From Micromonospora inyonensis (GTDB lineage Bacteria > Actinomycetota > Actinomycetes > Mycobacteriales > Micromonosporaceae): a DNA stretch of 64,000 nt. The notes beneath the pieces are model-generated. The model saw nothing but the letters and a program-made list of their open reading frames with translations, had not been told where the DNA came from and ran no database searches. The stretch spans positions 2,108,001 through 2,172,000 of the forward strand of contig NZ_FMHU01000002.1 of the NCBI RefSeq assembly GCF_900091415.1. The letters are read 5' to 3'. Made by a program: the position numbers and the translations under genes. Shown here piece by piece: positions 1 through 8,682 of this stretch. Positions within the stretch are counted from its first letter, which is position 1, and each line of letters opens with the position of its first letter.

Positions 1-603
1 CTGGTACCAGTCGTCCAGGTCACCATTGAGCGTGTCGATGATCAGCTGCCACCGGTCCAGGTAGCCCCGGCGCAACGTCGGGATCGACTCGGCGAAGATG
101 GCGTTGATCTGGAGATAGTCCCGGTGCTGGTCGCCGCCGTCGACCGGCTCGGACTCCAGGTGGTCGAAGGTGGTCACCAGGGCGAACGGCAGGTCGAAGT
201 TGATGTGCGCGTTCACCCCCGCCGCCGCGGCCGGCAACGGCCGGACGTCCGGCCCCTGCATCCGCTCGAAGATGCACGCCCAGGCCTGGGGCGTGCACGG
301 GCTCGACTCGGTCCACAACCGCAATGCGTCGAAGTAGCGGGCGGCGAACTCCACGTCCAACCGGGACAGGAACACCGGGTCGGCGAAGCGGCCGTCGTAG
401 AGCCGCTCCAGCACCTTCCCGGTGATCGTCAGGTAGAGCCCGTTGAAATCCGCCAGGGGGCAGCTGGCCTGCAACGGCGGCAGCCGCACCAGGACGTCCT
501 GGAGCTTGGTCAGGTGGTCGACCACCGCCGGCACGTCGGCGGGGTGGTGGGCGAGCAGATCGGCGACGTCCTGGTGGACGGGCCCCCAGACCGCTTCGGT
601 CAT
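1..603 (-). CDS. DUF5995 family protein, C-terminus off the window
   Basis: An open minus-strand frame starts at the ATG at 603 (MTEAVWGPVHQ) and stays open to the window edge, giving 201 residues without a stop. The pattern LDVEFAARYFDALRLW followed by GVNAHINFDLPFALV is the signature of DUF5995, a family of uncharacterised, mainly actinobacterial proteins. The conserved N-x-H-I-N motif suggests a helical, possibly metal-binding protein, but no activity is known and I assign none. The C-terminal part is missing only because the window ends. Confidence 0.8.
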   Translation of the reverse strand, partial: MTEAVWGPVHQDVADLLAHHPADVPAVVDHLTKLQDVLVRLPPLQASCPLADFNGLYLTITGKVLERLYDGRFADPVFLSRLDVEFAARYFDALRLWTESSPCTPQAWACIFERMQGPDVRPLPAAAAGVNAHINFDLPFALVTTFDHLESEPVDGGDQHRDYLQINAIFAESIPTLRRGYLDRWQLIIDTLNGDLDDWYQ

Positions 604-728
604 GTCTTCCTCCCCTGTGGTCCCGGCGGCGCCCCGTGTCGCCGCCGGTGCACAGCGTGGCAGCCGGAGGGCGCCCGGAAATCAGTAGAACGACGTATCC
701 CGCTGCCGCCGGACCTTGGGCGCGCCCC

Positions 729-3623
729 TCAACGGGGCCGGTGCCGCAGGTGGATCGCGCTGGCCTGGACCCGGGTACGGACCTGGAGCTTGTCGAAGAT
801 GTGCGAGACGTGCACGCCGATGGTCCGCTCGCTGATGAACAGCCGTTGACCGATCTCCCGGTTGGTGAGCCCCTCGGCCACCAGCGCCAGGACCTCGCGC
901 TCGCGCGGGGTGAGCGCGGACAGCTCGTCAGGGGCTCCGCCGGCTTCCCCGGCGCGACCGCCGTCCTGGTCGGACGCCCCGTCCGGCACCGGCACCCGGG
1001 CACGGGCCGCCAGCGCGGCGATCTCCTCGCTCAACGGCCGCGCCCCCAGCCCCTGCGCCGTCTCGTACGCCTGGCGCAGCAGGGCGGCCGCGGTGGCGTC
1101 CCGGCCCCGCCGGGCGAGCAGCGCCTCGGCCTGCCGCAGCCGGGAGTAGGCGGCCGGGTAAGGATGCCTGCGCCGGTCCCAGACGTCGGCCGCCCGGGCC
1201 CAGAGGACCGGGTCGCCGGGGCCGTCGAGCCGCCCGACCTCGGCGGTGCAGAGGGCGAGGAAGGCGTCCACCACGTCCCGGACCGGCCGGGCCGCCTGGA
1301 CGCTGGCGCGGCGGACCCGGTTGGTGACCTCACGCAGCCGGCGCACCGCCGTCAGGTCGACCCGGCCGGTGCGGCTGGCGTACGCCTCGGCCTCCGCGCG
1401 CAGCCCGTGCCAGGCGAGGGTGGCCAGCAGGACCAGGTCGTCGGAGCGGGTCTCGGTCAGCCCGTGCGCGACGGCCTGGCGGGCTTCGTCGTGCCGGCCC
1501 TGCCACATGGCCAGCCCTGCCCGGAGCGTGAGCAACGGCAGGACGTGCCGGGCACCGCCACCGGCCAGCAGGGTGGTCACCGCCTCCAGGTCCCGGTCGG
1601 CGGCCCCGACCTCCCCGTACGCGACGGAGAGCCGGCAGCGGGCCAGCAGCAGCTCGGCGGCGTCGGCACCGGAGGGGCGGTGCCGCAACGCGTCGGCGAT
1701 GACCTTCTCCGCCTCGGCCCACTGTCCCACCCGGAACAGCCCGTTGGCGGCGACGGCCAGCAGGCGGGTCTCGAACGTCCGGCCCAGCCCCAGCTCGGTG
1801 ACGCGTTCGGCGCCCCGGCGGGCCACCACCACGCCTTCCTCGATCATGTTGAGCGGACCGGTCAGCAGCTCGGCGAGGTGCAGGTAGGCGAGGGCGACGT
1901 CCTCGGGCCGGCCGGAACGCTCGGCGGTCGCCAGTGCCTCGCGCATCACCGGCAGGCCGGCGTCCGGGTCCTCCAGGTACGCCTCGCTGAAACCGAGTGC
2001 GGCGCTGGCCAGCACCACCTCCGAGATGGAGCCCTCGACCGCTGCCGAACGCGCGAGCGCCTCCCGTGCGCGTCGGCCGGCCTCGGCGTACCGGCCGAGG
2101 TGCAGCAGCAGCTCGGCCAGGTGTGCGGCGGCGGTCGCCCGCTGGCGGGGGGTGCAGTCCGGGGCGGCCAGGGCGTGCTGGTACTCCGCCTCCGCCAGGG
2201 CGGAGCGCCCCGCGTGGGCGAGGTATCGCGCCCGACGGATGTGCAGGGCGCAGGTGGAGCCGCCAGCCAGGGTGGCCTGCTCCTCGAGCAGGGCCAGGGC
2301 CCGCGCGTGCTCGCCGCAGTGGTGGGCGGCCTCCGCCGCCTTCTCCAGCAGGGCCACCCGCTCCGGCCCGCCGAGACCGGTGTCGGCTGCCGCCGCCAGG
2401 GCGAGCGACCAGTGCCGGTGCGCCTCGGCGTAGCCGTGCAGCCGTTCGGCCTCCTCCGCCGCGGCCATCGCGGCCCGCAGCGCCCGCACCGGCTCCCCGG
2501 CCAGTCGCCAGTGGTGGGCCGACCGGGCGTGGCGCAGGGGTGCCGGCTCGGCGCCGAGCGCGTCGGCGTAACGCCGGTGCAGGGCACCCCGCTCGGCCGG
2601 GAGCAGTTCGTGCTCCAGCACCTCGGCGACCAGCCGGTGCCGGAGGTGGTACGCGTTGTCGGTGCAGACCAGCAGCCGGTGCGCGATGGCCGCGTGCACC
2701 GCCTCGATCAGCTGCTCGTCGGGGAGCCGGACCACCCGGGCGAGCAGGTCGTGCTCCACCGGTTCCACCCCGACGGCGATCGCCTGGACGACCTCGTGGG
2801 CGTGCGGGGGCAACGCGTCCACCCGGTCGAGGAAGATCTCCCGGAGGGTGTCGGAGAGCCCGTCCCGCCCGTCGCGCAGGTCTCGGGCCAGTTCCTCCAC
2901 CACGAACGGGTTGCCGCCGCTGCGTCTCCAGAGCTGCTCGGCGGCCTCCGGCGGCAGCGGCCGTCCGACGATCGCGGTGGCGAGCTGGTCGGTCCCGGCG
3001 CGGTCCAGCGGGGGGAGGTCGAGCACCCGCACCGACCGCAGCCGCCGCAGTTCGGTGAGGACCCGACGCAGCGGATGGGCGCCCTGCAACGCTTCGGCCC
3101 GGATCGCGGCGAGCACCGAGAGCTGCATGTCACCGAGCCCCGCCAGCAGGTAGAGCAGGAGCTGCCGGGTGCTGCGGTCGACCCACTGGAGGTCGTCCAG
3201 GACGAGCACCAGCGGGCGGCCCTGGGCGATCAGGTGCAACCCCCGGGAGACCCGCTCCAGCAGGGTGCCGGCACCCTCCCGGCCGGGGGTCTCGTCGGCG
3301 AACATGTTGAGCAGGTTGCGCACGGCCGAGCAGGTGCGGGCGTGGGACGCCTCGGCCTCGAAGCGGCGCAGCGCCTGGAGCAGCGGGTGCAGTGGGGAGG
3401 CGTCGCCGATGTCGAGGCAGCTTCCGGTGAGCACGACCGCTCCCGTCGCGCGCAGTCCGGCCGCCACCTCGCCGAGCAGCCGGCTCTTGCCCACCCCGCT
3501 CTCCCCGTTGACGAAGACCGCGGCGGTGTGGCCCTGCGGAACCCGGTCGAGCAGGGCGGCGCGCACCATCGCGACCGTGTCGGCACGGCCGACCAGCGGG
3601 GCGGCGTCCACATCGCTGGCCAT
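729..3623 (-). CDS. LAL-type LuxR family transcriptional regulator
   Basis: This 964-aa regulator has the large ATP-binding LuxR (LAL) layout. An N-terminal AAA/STAND ATPase carries Walker A GESGVGKSRLL (about residues 40-50) and Walker B LVLVLDDLQWVD. A long alpha-helical, TPR-like middle follows, then a C-terminal LuxR helix-turn-helix beginning LTPREREVLALVAEGLTNREIG. Members couple ATP and ligand or protein binding to activation of nearby or distant genes. The frame is open further upstream, but that part only mirrors the divergent cyclase gene. I chose ATG 3623; ATG 3659 is possible, and neither has a strong ribosome site. It is divergent from the cyclase gene with 187 bp between the starts, so shared control is plausible. 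Confidence 0.85.
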   Translation of the reverse strand: MASDVDAAPLVGRADTVAMVRAALLDRVPQGHTAAVFVNGESGVGKSRLLGEVAAGLRATGAVVLTGSCLDIGDASPLHPLLQALRRFEAEASHARTCSAVRNLLNMFADETPGREGAGTLLERVSRGLHLIAQGRPLVLVLDDLQWVDRSTRQLLLYLLAGLGDMQLSVLAAIRAEALQGAHPLRRVLTELRRLRSVRVLDLPPLDRAGTDQLATAIVGRPLPPEAAEQLWRRSGGNPFVVEELARDLRDGRDGLSDTLREIFLDRVDALPPHAHEVVQAIAVGVEPVEHDLLARVVRLPDEQLIEAVHAAIAHRLLVCTDNAYHLRHRLVAEVLEHELLPAERGALHRRYADALGAEPAPLRHARSAHHWRLAGEPVRALRAAMAAAEEAERLHGYAEAHRHWSLALAAAADTGLGGPERVALLEKAAEAAHHCGEHARALALLEEQATLAGGSTCALHIRRARYLAHAGRSALAEAEYQHALAAPDCTPRQRATAAAHLAELLLHLGRYAEAGRRAREALARSAAVEGSISEVVLASAALGFSEAYLEDPDAGLPVMREALATAERSGRPEDVALAYLHLAELLTGPLNMIEEGVVVARRGAERVTELGLGRTFETRLLAVAANGLFRVGQWAEAEKVIADALRHRPSGADAAELLLARCRLSVAYGEVGAADRDLEAVTTLLAGGGARHVLPLLTLRAGLAMWQGRHDEARQAVAHGLTETRSDDLVLLATLAWHGLRAEAEAYASRTGRVDLTAVRRLREVTNRVRRASVQAARPVRDVVDAFLALCTAEVGRLDGPGDPVLWARAADVWDRRRHPYPAAYSRLRQAEALLARRGRDATAAALLRQAYETAQGLGARPLSEEIAALAARARVPVPDGASDQDGGRAGEAGGAPDELSALTPREREVLALVAEGLTNREIGQRLFISERTIGVHVSHIFDKLQVRTRVQASAIHLRHRPR

Positions 3624-3810
3624 GGCAAGCAGCCTAATAGGGGCGGCTGGGGCGTTCATAAGGGTAAATCGGTCCTGTGGTACTCCTCGCGTCGAGATGG
3701 CGACGGAAAGTTGCCGGACGGCGACATACGTCGTTCGGCAGATCCGCCGTCGGTCCGGTGGTGCGAATCTCCGAGATGTCGTCCGGCACCACGGGGGAAA
3801 GGTGAACGCG

Positions 3811-5604
3811 ATGCAGGTCAGCAGAGTCACCCAGCCGGCATCGGCGATGGCCGCGACGCGGCACTGGCCGGTACCGGAGGAGCGGCGTACGGTCAGCGTC
3901 CTCTTCGTCGACATCGTCGGTTCGACCGCGCTGGTCGACCGGCTCGACCCGGAGGACGTCCGGGCCCTGCAACAGGAGTACTTCGGCACCGTCGCGGCGG
4001 TCCTGCGCCGGTGGAACGGGGTGGTCGAGAAGTACGTCGGCGACGCCGTCATGGCGTTGTTCGGCGGCGTCGAGTCCGACGGGTTCGACGCGTACCGGGC
4101 GGTGCGCGCGGGTCTGGAGATCCAGCGGGTCCTGGACGGGCGTCCGCTGGCCGGCGGGACGGTGGTGCGGCTGCGGGTCGGCGTCGCCACCGGCGAGGCC
4201 GTGGTCGACCTGGCCGCGGCGCGCGACGCCGGCCACGGCGCGGTCAGCGGCGCGGTGGTCACCCTGGCCGCCCGGCTCCAGGAACACGCTCCCCGGGGCA
4301 CGGTGATCGTCTGCGCGGCCACCCGGCGGGCCACCGCCGACCTGATCGACTACCGGGACCTGCCGCCGGCGACGATGGCCGGCAAGCCGCTGCCGGTCGC
4401 CGTCTGGCGGGCCGACGGCATCGCCCTGACCCGGCCGACCGGCGGTGACCTGCCGTTCATCGGCCGGCGACGGGAACTGGCCGCCCTGCGGGACCAGGTC
4501 GTCCGGGCGGTGCGGGAGCGGTCGGCGCGCTGGGTCTCGGTGGTGGGCCCGGACGGCATCGGCCGCAGCCGGTTGCTGGCGGAACTGGCCCGGACCGTAC
4601 GGCCGGTCGACGGGGTGCCGGTGCGCTGGTGCGGTGCGCAGTGCCCGCCGTACCCGGACGTCCCGACCGCTCCGCTCGCGGCGCTGCTGCGCGACCACAC
4701 CGGGATCACCCCCGGCGACGACCCGGCCGACGCCGGGAAGGCCGCGGGGCGGTGGCGGGAGGTGCTGCTCGCCGTCGCCGAGCGGACCCCGCTGGTGGTG
4801 GCGGTGGACGACGTGGACCGGGCGGCCCCCGAGATGCTCCTCTTCCTGCACGAGCTCTTCGCCGCGGCGACCGCGCGGGCGCTGCCGCTGGTCGTGGTGG
4901 TCACCCACCCTCCGGAGTGGGGTGATCTGCTCCCCCTCGGTCCGACCGACCGCCGGCACCGGCTGACCGTGCCGCCCCTGGGTACGGTCGACACCGGACG
5001 GCTGCTGCGCTACCTGCTCGGTGAGTCGGCGGCGGTGACCCGGCTGCTGCCCCTGGTCGCGGGGAACCCCGGCTACGCCCGGGCGTACGCCGCACAGGCC
5101 GGTGACGACGGCCACCCGTCCGGTGAGCCGCCGGTGCCGGAGGCGGTCCGCCGGATGGTCGCCCCCCGCCTCGACCGGCTCGACGGGACCGGACGGGCGG
5201 TGGTGATGGCCGGCGCGGCGCTCGGGGTGGTCACCGCCGAACGGCTCGCCCACCTGCTCGACGGGGATCCGGAGCAACTGCGGCCGGTGCTGCGGGCCCT
5301 GGCGGAACGGGGCCTGCTGGCGTGGCGCTCCGCCCGACACGGGTACGAGGTGGCGGACCGGACGCTGGCCCGGGTAGCGTACGAGCGGCTGCCGAGGGCC
5401 CTGCGCGCCGAGTTCTGCCGCCGGTCGGCGATCCCCGTCCCCGACGAGACACCCCGTCCGGTCCGGCTGGTCGGCACAACCGCACCGGCAGCCTCCGCGC
5501 CGGTCGCGGCGGTGCCCCCGGGGACGACCGTGCGGACGGCCCGGGCCCGGCCGGTGATGTCCGTGACGCCGGCCACCACCCCGCCACTGGCAGCCAGCGC
5601 CTGA
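3811..5604 (+). CDS. Class III adenylate cyclase domain fused to AAA-type ATPase-like domain
   Basis: The 597-aa protein starts at ATG 3811 behind GGGGGAAAGG (8-nt spacer). Residues about 20-190 form a class III nucleotidyl cyclase homology domain: VLFVDIVGSTAL has the first metal Asp, VVEKYVGDAVMALFGG the second, and RLRVGVATGEAV follows. It probably makes cAMP. A second domain beginning FIGRRRELAALRDQV resembles the AAA domain that follows such cyclases in LAL-like proteins. Its Walker A is GPDGIGRS, with Arg where Lys is expected, while the Walker B-like LVVAVDDVDRA is kept. ATP hydrolysis there is doubtful. The TPR tail typical of larger relatives is absent; the protein ends in an Ala/Pro-rich tail. 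Confidence 0.82.
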   Translation: MQVSRVTQPASAMAATRHWPVPEERRTVSVLFVDIVGSTALVDRLDPEDVRALQQEYFGTVAAVLRRWNGVVEKYVGDAVMALFGGVESDGFDAYRAVRAGLEIQRVLDGRPLAGGTVVRLRVGVATGEAVVDLAAARDAGHGAVSGAVVTLAARLQEHAPRGTVIVCAATRRATADLIDYRDLPPATMAGKPLPVAVWRADGIALTRPTGGDLPFIGRRRELAALRDQVVRAVRERSARWVSVVGPDGIGRSRLLAELARTVRPVDGVPVRWCGAQCPPYPDVPTAPLAALLRDHTGITPGDDPADAGKAAGRWREVLLAVAERTPLVVAVDDVDRAAPEMLLFLHELFAAATARALPLVVVVTHPPEWGDLLPLGPTDRRHRLTVPPLGTVDTGRLLRYLLGESAAVTRLLPLVAGNPGYARAYAAQAGDDGHPSGEPPVPEAVRRMVAPRLDRLDGTGRAVVMAGAALGVVTAERLAHLLDGDPEQLRPVLRALAERGLLAWRSARHGYEVADRTLARVAYERLPRALRAEFCRRSAIPVPDETPRPVRLVGTTAPAASAPVAAVPPGTTVRTARARPVMSVTPATTPPLAASA

Positions 5605-5638
5605 CCGGCACCGCCCACCGGCGGCGCCGGTCAGGCGC
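5597..5638. terminator. Bidirectional terminator hairpin between convergent genes
   Basis: Two perfect 13-bp arms (5597-5609 and 5626-5638, GCGCCTGACCGGC and its complement) flank a 16-nt loop. The stop codons of the cyclase gene (5602-5604) and of the convergent FAD oxidoreductase gene (5631-5633) both lie inside the arms. No U tract follows, which is usual for actinobacterial terminators. Confidence 0.75.
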
Positions 5639-7289
5639 GAGGCGTCCCGGTGCACTCCTCCGGCAGGGCGGTCCCCTCCGGCCAGCGCAGGTCGACACCC
5701 CGCCGGACCAGCGCGTCCTGGAAGTCCGCCAACAGCCCGGGCCGCTCCCGCACCGCGTGCGGGGCACTCCCGGTCGTCAGGCAGAACGCGGCGAGCGCCC
5801 CGGCCGCCTCACCGGTCGACCACTCGGCCGGGTGCACCCGGTAGCAGCCGTTCGTGACGTGGGTGGTGCCCAGGGCCTTGCCCGCCGCCACCACGTTGGT
5901 CACCCGCTGCGGCAGCAGCGCCCCCAGCGGGATCTCGAACGGGTGCGCCGCGACGTCCAGGTAGCCGTCCCCGCGGGTGCTCGGGTGCAGGTCGATGCGG
6001 TAGTGGCCGGTGCCGACCGTGTCCGGGTACCGCACCGCGCCGGCCGCGCCCCGCACCGCCACCGACAGGTCCTGCTCGGTGGGGGTGGTCACCGCGCACA
6101 ACCGGCGGGCCTCCCGGATGTACGGCGCCTGCGCCAGGCCGTCGGGCGTGCCGGTCACGTCGGGCCGCAGCCGCAGGCCCGGGTAACCGCGACCGCCGTC
6201 CGGCCGGGGCGCCTCGGTCTGCAACCAGTACAGGAAGGCGAGACTGAACTCCCGGGCCCGGCGCAGGTGCCACCCGGCGTCCGGCACGTCGAACAGCGGG
6301 CCGTCCAGGTAGTCGGTCATCGGCCAGTTCACGATGGTCACGTCGCTGGGCAGCAGCCCCGGGCGGAACGCCCGCCGGTCGAGGATCCGCCGGTAGGTCC
6401 ACAGCTCCGGGGCCCGCAGCGCCTCCTCCATGGACGCCGCCGCCTGTTCCGGGTTGGGGGTGAACCGGCCGGTGACCGGCCGGCCGGTGCGCGGGTCCGG
6501 GTAGCTCCAGCTGAACAGCCGGTCCGGCCAGCCCGGCGGGGTCAGCGTCCGCCACCGCCCGTAGCCGTCGGGCCGGTCCACGGTGTGGTCCCCGTCGACG
6601 TGCTCCAGCGCGAAGCAGACCGTGGCGGCCTGCATGTTGAGCGGGTCGGCCCGCTCGGGCGCGCTCGGTTCACCGGTCTGGTCCCGCGACTCGGTGCCGG
6701 TGCGGTACTCGATCCCGGCGAGCGGCAGCAGCTCGCCGGTCTCGCTCGCCTCCAGCACCAACCGGGCGCTGATCTCCCGTACCGTGCCGTCGGACAGTCG
6801 GACGCTCACCGCCCGGACGGAGTCGCCGTCGGTGTGCGCGGCCAGCAACTCGGCCTCGGTGTGCACGACCAGCCGGCCGGCCGCGCACCACGGGGCGATC
6901 ATGGCCCGGAGCACGGCCAGCGCGGCGCGCGGTTCGTGGCAGAGCGGGCTGACCCAGCCGTTGCCGGGGTTGAGCAGGGCACCGTCGGCGGCCTGGTCGA
7001 GCGCGTACCAGTCGCGGTAGTAGCCGCGTACCCCGCGCCGGAAGCACCGGTAGGTCGCCGTCGAGCCGGTGGTCTCGATCCACCGGTGCTCGTCCGGCGG
7101 CACCGCCTGTGAGGTGAGCTGGCCGCCGATCCACCGGTACGGCTCGACCACCACCACCCGGGCACCCCCCTCGCAGGCGGCCAGCGCGGCGGCGATGCCG
7201 CCCACACCGCCGCCGACGACGAGCACGTCGGTGGTCTCCCCGGTCGTCCTGCGGGCCCGGCGGGGAGCCGGGACGATCGTCGCGGTCAT
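5631..7289 (-). CDS. FAD-dependent oxidoreductase (FAD_oxidored family)
   Basis: 552 aa. The N-terminal Rossmann motif VLVVGGGVGGIAAALAA (about residues 22-38) followed by an E at the end of the second strand (VVVVEPYRWIGGQL) marks an FAD-binding fold. The protein body fits the FAD_oxidored family (PF12831), often misnamed xanthan lyase. Substrate is unknown. It is the last gene of the ten-gene operon, and its ATG shares one base with the GntR stop codon (TGATG). In this context an oxidation of a sugar or amino-sugar derivative is a reasonable guess, not shown by the sequence. The start is set by this overlap. Confidence 0.85.
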   Translation of the reverse strand: MTATIVPAPRRARRTTGETTDVLVVGGGVGGIAAALAACEGGARVVVVEPYRWIGGQLTSQAVPPDEHRWIETTGSTATYRCFRRGVRGYYRDWYALDQAADGALLNPGNGWVSPLCHEPRAALAVLRAMIAPWCAAGRLVVHTEAELLAAHTDGDSVRAVSVRLSDGTVREISARLVLEASETGELLPLAGIEYRTGTESRDQTGEPSAPERADPLNMQAATVCFALEHVDGDHTVDRPDGYGRWRTLTPPGWPDRLFSWSYPDPRTGRPVTGRFTPNPEQAAASMEEALRAPELWTYRRILDRRAFRPGLLPSDVTIVNWPMTDYLDGPLFDVPDAGWHLRRAREFSLAFLYWLQTEAPRPDGGRGYPGLRLRPDVTGTPDGLAQAPYIREARRLCAVTTPTEQDLSVAVRGAAGAVRYPDTVGTGHYRIDLHPSTRGDGYLDVAAHPFEIPLGALLPQRVTNVVAAGKALGTTHVTNGCYRVHPAEWSTGEAAGALAAFCLTTGSAPHAVRERPGLLADFQDALVRRGVDLRWPEGTALPEECTGTPRA

Positions 7290-7996
7290 CAGCCGTCGTC
7301 CCCGCGCCGGGCGGTCAGCGCGAAGTGGTAACGGTCGCCGCGGTAGTACGACACCGCCAACTCGACCGCTCTCCCCCGCCCGTCGAACCCGATCCGCCGC
7401 ACCTCCAGCAACGCGGCCACCGGCGGGATCTCCAGCAGCTCGCACTGGCGCGGGGTGGGCACCACCGCGGCGATCATCTGCTGGGCGACGACGACCTGGA
7501 CGTTATAGCGGTCGCGCATGGTCTCGTAGAGCGGGCCGTCGAGGTTCTCCACCAGCAGGCCGGGGAAGAGGTCCGCCGGCAGGTGCACCTCCTCCAGGCA
7601 CATCGGCGCGCCGTCGGCCATCCGCAGCCGCTCGACCCGGTAGAGCAGTGAGCCCTCCGGCAGGCCGAGCTCGTTGGCGAGGGCGTCCCGGGCAACCACC
7701 GCGTCGGCGTCGAGCATCTTGCTGCTCGGGGTCAGTCCCCGGGCCCGCATGTCCTCGGTGAACCCGCTCAGGCTGGTGCCCTTGGCGATGCGGGTGTCGG
7801 AGACGAAGGTGCCCTGGCCCCGGATCGTGTAGATCAGACCGTCGGTGGTGAGTTCCCGCAGCGCCTGTCGCAGCGTGGTCCGGCTGACGCCGAGTTCCTC
7901 GGCGAGGTCCCGCTCCCGGGGCAGGGCGGTGTGGGCCTTCATGTCCGCCACCCGGCTGCGCAGCACGGTCCGGATCTGGCTCAGTTTGGTGGTCAT
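7289..7996 (-). CDS. GntR family transcriptional regulator, HutC-like
   Basis: 235 aa. The N-terminal winged helix is seen in LPRERDLAEELGVSRTTLRQ and LTTDGLIYTIRGQGTFV. The C-terminal effector domain has the UTRA/HutC pattern (SLLYRVERLRMADGAPMCLEE, ending with AVSYYRGDRYHF). HutC-type GntR proteins bind sugar phosphates or similar ligands and usually repress the operon in which they lie. Its ATG overlaps the nanE stop by 4 nt. The probable operators are the pair of pseudopalindromes at 16124-16160 upstream of the operon's first gene. DasR and NagR are in this class, but which ligand this protein senses is not visible. Confidence 0.88.
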   Translation of the reverse strand: MTTKLSQIRTVLRSRVADMKAHTALPRERDLAEELGVSRTTLRQALRELTTDGLIYTIRGQGTFVSDTRIAKGTSLSGFTEDMRARGLTPSSKMLDADAVVARDALANELGLPEGSLLYRVERLRMADGAPMCLEEVHLPADLFPGLLVENLDGPLYETMRDRYNVQVVVAQQMIAAVVPTPRQCELLEIPPVAALLEVRRIGFDGRGRAVELAVSYYRGDRYHFALTARRGDDG

Positions 7997-8682
7997 CGTG
8001 ACTCCACGGGGGCATGCGGGCATGCGGACACGAACCGGCGGGTGGTGTCCACCGGGTCGGAGATGGCGGTGCCGACGACCACGGCCCACGCGCCCTCGTC
8101 GAAGGCGGCCGCGACCTGGGCAGGGGTACGGTACCGTCCCTCGGCGATCACCGGAACCGGACACCGCCGGCTGAGCGCGGCGACCAGGTCGACGTCCGGA
8201 CCGTCCGGGACCGTCGCGCCGGTGTAGCCGGCGAGGGTGGTCCCGACGAGGTCGGCTCCCGCGTCGACCGCGGCGAGGGCGGCGTCCACACTGTCCACGT
8301 CGGCCATGAACAGCGCCCCACCGGCGTGGGTGGCGGCGATCAGGTCGGCAAGGCTCTCCCCACCGGCCCGGGGCCGGCCGGTGGCGTCGGCGGCCACGAT
8401 CTGCGCGCCGGCCCCGGTCAACGCGACCACGTCCGCCCGGCCCGGGGTGATGTAGACCGGGCTGCCCGGGACCTTCCGCTTGACCAGCCCGACGACCGGC
8501 ACCCCGAGGGCGACCATTCCCCGCACGTGCGCCACCCCCTGACCGCGCAGCCCGGCCGCGCCGCCGAGAACCGCCGCGCTCGCCATCGCCATCATGTGCG
8601 CGGTGTCCAGGAACGGGCTCCGGGGGTCCTGCGCCTGGCACGAGACGACCAACCGTCCCCGGATGGCCTCGGCCACGTTCAT
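7993..8682 (-). CDS. nanE: N-acetylmannosamine-6-phosphate 2-epimerase
   Basis: 229 aa, the normal length for NanE. It should convert ManNAc-6-P to GlcNAc-6-P in the cytoplasm, the step that brings sialic acid or ManNAc carbon into GlcNAc metabolism. Family motifs are clear: VSCQAQDPRSPF at the N-terminus, VVGLVKRKV with the catalytic Lys, VGTTLAGYTG, and PVIAEGRYRTP with the conserved Glu. It lies between the kinase and gntR, overlapping both by 4 nt, so the three are translationally coupled. No sialic acid lyase (nanA) is seen in the window. Confidence 0.92.
   Translation of the reverse strand: MNVAEAIRGRLVVSCQAQDPRSPFLDTAHMMAMASAAVLGGAAGLRGQGVAHVRGMVALGVPVVGLVKRKVPGSPVYITPGRADVVALTGAGAQIVAADATGRPRAGGESLADLIAATHAGGALFMADVDSVDAALAAVDAGADLVGTTLAGYTGATVPDGPDVDLVAALSRRCPVPVIAEGRYRTPAQVAAAFDEGAWAVVVGTAISDPVDTTRRFVSACPHAPVESR

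Noticed and set aside
636..4448. Long plus-strand open frame opposite the LAL regulator
   Set aside because: It is the antisense of a recognisable regulator, shows no domain and has the Gly/Arg/Pro composition of high-GC shadows.
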